Below the pieces are notes generated by a model. That model searched no databases. It was not told the origin of the DNA and worked only from the letters and a program-made list of their open reading frames with translations. A stretch of 18,598 nucleotides of DNA from Comamonadaceae bacterium (GTDB lineage: Bacteria; Pseudomonadota; Gammaproteobacteria; Burkholderiales; Burkholderiaceae_C): assembly GCA_947374505.1 (NCBI GenBank), contig CANCCE010000026.1, positions 1-18,598 on the forward strand, read 5' to 3'. Within the stretch, counting starts at the first letter, position 1, and each line of letters begins with the position of its first letter. This document shows, in pieces, positions 17,044-18,598 of the stretch. The position numbers and the translations under genes are program-made.

Positions 17044-17666
17044 AAATATTGTTCGACTTTTTGCCAATTGCACTGTTTTTTGGCATGTTCAAGTACGCTG
17101 AAGGTCACCGTGACTGGGCGGCAGGCGTCGCGACTGATTGGCTTGGATTCATGGTCTCCGGTGGCACGGTTGGCTCAGCCGAAGCGCCGGTGCTGTTGGC
17201 CACGGTAGTGGTCATTGTGGCCACGCTAGGACAAATTCTCTGGCTCAAAATCGCCAGTAAAAAAGTGGACACCATGCTGTGGGTCAGCTTAGGACTGGTC
17301 ACTCTGCTGGGTGGGGCCACCATTTACTTTCACAGTGAAAGCTTCATCAAATGGAAGCCAACCGTGTTGTATTGGGTCATGGGCGCGGCCTTATTGATAG
17401 GCCAGTTGGTCTTTAAAAAGAACGGTATCAAGTCCATGATGGGCGCGCAAATGAGCCTGCCTGATGCCATCTGGCAACGCGTTAACCTCAGCTGGGTTGG
17501 ATTTTTTGTGGCCATGGGGGTTCTCAATCTCTGGGTGGCGTTCAACTTTTCCACCAGCACCTGGGTTAACTTCAAGCTTTTTGGCGGCCTCGGTCTGATG
17601 TTTGTATTTGTGGCTGTACAAGCTGTGTACTTGAATAAATACATCAAAGCGGATTCAGCCCCATGA
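17040..17666 (+). CDS. yciB: YciB/IspZ-family inner membrane septation protein A
   Basis: A 208-residue polytopic membrane protein of the YciB (intracellular septation A) family, linked in enterobacteria to envelope integrity, cell length and division-site proteins. It starts with the diagnostic MKILFDFLPIALFFGMFKYA, and later has the family stretch FIKWKPTVLYWVMG (about 101-114) and NLWVAFNFSTSTWVNFKLFG (about 161-180). Five or so hydrophobic helices are apparent. The ATG at 17040 overlaps the preceding hydrolase stop (ATGA) and its own stop overlaps bolA the same way. It has no independent ribosome site and is probably translated by coupling. The yciB-bolA-parvulin order is, to my knowledge, common in related Burkholderiales. 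Confidence 0.95.
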   Translation: MKILFDFLPIALFFGMFKYAEGHRDWAAGVATDWLGFMVSGGTVGSAEAPVLLATVVVIVATLGQILWLKIASKKVDTMLWVSLGLVTLLGGATIYFHSESFIKWKPTVLYWVMGAALLIGQLVFKKNGIKSMMGAQMSLPDAIWQRVNLSWVGFFVAMGVLNLWVAFNFSTSTWVNFKLFGGLGLMFVFVAVQAVYLNKYIKADSAP

Positions 17667-17959
17667 ACCATTCGATGGCTTCCCCCGGCCAGTTGCCGAC
17701 GGTCTCGGCTATTGAAGCTAAGCTGCGAGCAGCCTTACAGCCCACAGAATTGCAGGTCATTGACGAAAGTGGCGACCATGCGGGTCATGCTGGCGCCAAC
17801 GCAGAAGGTTTTGGCACGCATTTCCGAGTCCGGATTGCCAGTCCGTTATTTGTCGGCAAGAGCCGCGTAGCCCGGCATCGGCTTGTGTATGATGCATCGC
17901 AAAATTTCATCGACCAAGGCCTGCACGCTTTGGCGATCGAGATCATCGACAAGTCTTGA
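17663..17959 (+). CDS. BolA family protein
   Basis: A 98-residue BolA-fold protein, expected to be cytoplasmic and to pair with a monothiol glutaredoxin in iron-sulfur handling or to affect cell shape. Family marks: helix SAIEAKLRAALQPTELQVIDES, DHAGHAG (about 38-44), the strand THFRVRIASPLF, the signature RVARHRLVYDA (about 68-78) and the C-terminal HALAIEI. The histidines of the HAGH stretch and of RHR are the usual candidates for cluster binding. The ATG at 17663 overlaps the yciB stop by four bases. A methionine at residue 5 is an alternative start. No glutaredoxin gene is in the window, so which BolA subtype it is stays open. Confidence 0.92.
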   Translation: MNHSMASPGQLPTVSAIEAKLRAALQPTELQVIDESGDHAGHAGANAEGFGTHFRVRIASPLFVGKSRVARHRLVYDASQNFIDQGLHALAIEIIDKS

Positions 17960-17993
17960 TTCAGCATGGCAAAATTAAACGCAGTGTCCTGCC

Positions 17994-18013
17994 TTAGACA
18001 TCGTTAGACATCC
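17994..18013 (+). repeat. Tandem 10-base direct repeat upstream of the parvulin gene
   Basis: TTAGACATC occurs at 17994-18002 and again at 18004-18012, one base apart, giving a period of ten bases (one helical turn). It begins 34 bases after bolA ends and lies about 90 bases before the parvulin start. It could be a paired activator site or a small slippage duplication. Confidence 0.5.
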
Positions 18014-18022
18014 ATCACGTGA

Positions 18023-18086
18023 CCTCTCGTCTTTTCTCACTTTTCACGACTCTTTTTTCTTTTCTTTCTCACTTCATCTTTCACGA
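18023..18086 (+). repeat. Pyrimidine-rich leader with an interrupted direct repeat before the parvulin gene
   Basis: This stretch is almost purine-free on the plus strand and lies in the presumed leader of the parvulin gene. TTTCTCACTT plus TTCACGA is found adjacent at 18033-18049. The same two words recur at 18065-18086 with CATCT inserted between them. No hairpin terminator or promoter is evident in it. It may keep the leader unstructured, or be a binding tract for an RNA chaperone or small RNA. Confidence 0.4.
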
Positions 18087-18101
18087 TCGCAAGGATTCCG
18101 C

Positions 18102-18598
18102 ATGACTAAAAATCTTCTTTTGGCTACCACCCTCACCTGCTTGATGGCCTTTGGTGCAACTGCTGCAATGGCGCAAAACGTTGCCATCGTCAACGGAAAA
18201 GCAGTGCCAAAAGCACGGCTCGACTCATTGGCTCAGCAAATTGAAAGCAGCGGTCGCCCGATCACCCCGGAAATGCAGGGTCAACTGCGCGAAGAAGTGA
18301 TTGCCCGTGAAGTGTTCATGCAAGAGGCCGACAAACTGGGTTTGTCGGCCACGGAGGACTACAAAATTCAAATGGAACTGGCGCGTCAAACCATTTTGAT
18401 TCGTCAACTTTTCAATGACTTTCAAAAGAAAAATCCGATCACTGATGCAGATTTGAAAGCTGAATACGACAAATTTGCGGCAGCCAATGGGGGCAAAGAA
18501 TACAAGGCTCGCCACATCTTGGTCGACAAAGAAGCCGATGCTAAAACCATCATCGCAAGCCTGAAAAAAGGCGGTAAGTTTGAAGACATCGCCAAGAA
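18102..18598 (+). CDS. Periplasmic parvulin-type peptidylprolyl isomerase (SurA/Par27-like), truncated by window end
   Basis: The first about 165 residues of a periplasmic foldase. The signal peptide is clear: MTKNLLLATT, then a hydrophobic core ending AAMA near residue 24. It is followed by VAIVNGKAVPKARLD, the usual opening of PpiC/SurA/PrsA-like proteins. A helical SurA-N-like region (about 40-125; ITPEMQGQLREEVIAREVF) leads into the parvulin domain at YKARHILVDKEADAKTI (about 135-151). The rest of the parvulin domain is outside the window. AAGGA six bases before the ATG at 18102 is a good ribosome site. It is 142 bases after bolA, with its own leader, so it may be separately transcribed. 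Likely role: folding of outer-membrane or exported proteins. Confidence 0.92.
   Translation, partial: MTKNLLLATTLTCLMAFGATAAMAQNVAIVNGKAVPKARLDSLAQQIESSGRPITPEMQGQLREEVIAREVFMQEADKLGLSATEDYKIQMELARQTILIRQLFNDFQKKNPITDADLKAEYDKFAAANGGKEYKARHILVDKEADAKTIIASLKKGGKFEDIAK

Overview
The window reads as ordinary chromosome of a betaproteobacterium, most likely a Comamonadaceae-type Burkholderiales. This rests on the moderately high GC, the recognisable protein families and the yciB-bolA-parvulin block. The genus is inference; no rRNA or other marker gene is present. Nearly all of it is coding. No tRNA, rRNA, insertion sequence, integrase or CRISPR array was seen, every complete gene is intact, and no gene-free stretch exceeds 300 bases.

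Layout. (1) 1-968: the 5' part of tex on the minus strand, divergent from a two-helix LapA-like membrane protein with a coiled-coil tail. (2) 999-6026, minus strand: a lipid-catabolism cluster read as fadB-like multifunctional enzyme, thiolase (fadA), a small two-helix membrane protein, a PaaI-type hotdog thioesterase and a CurA/PTGR-like NADP oxidoreductase. (3) 6285-12049, plus strand: a four-gene RND efflux operon (adaptor, CusA/CzcA-family pump, DUF3240 small protein, TolC-like outer membrane factor). Each coding region overlaps the next by 1, 8 or 4 bases. (4) 12059-13684, minus strand: an acyl-CoA ligase, which could activate fatty acids for the FadBA enzymes. (5) 13821-15737, plus strand: selO (protein AMPylase pseudokinase) followed closely by msrB. 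(6) 15829-18598, plus strand: a secreted alpha/beta hydrolase, then yciB, bolA and a truncated periplasmic parvulin-type prolyl isomerase. Hydrolase/yciB and yciB/bolA share ATGA junctions.

How the genes may work together. The minus-strand genes supply activation, hydration, dehydrogenation and thiolysis of acyl chains, plus a thioesterase that could release CoA. A similar GAACGA-containing element lies just upstream of both fadB and the acyl-CoA ligase. The efflux operon sits between these two lipid modules on the opposite strand and would form a complete envelope-spanning pump. SelO and MsrB both belong to redox and oxidative-damage biology. YciB, BolA and the parvulin belong to envelope and cell-shape maintenance.

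I did not find a clearly new system. The best candidates for a second look are the RND operon (translationally overlapping, with a small DUF3240 protein and a pump that, as I recall the reference sequences, carries neither the CusA methionine triad nor the extra CzcA aspartate), the two-domain secreted hydrolase placed ahead of yciB, and the small membrane protein coupled to the thiolase.
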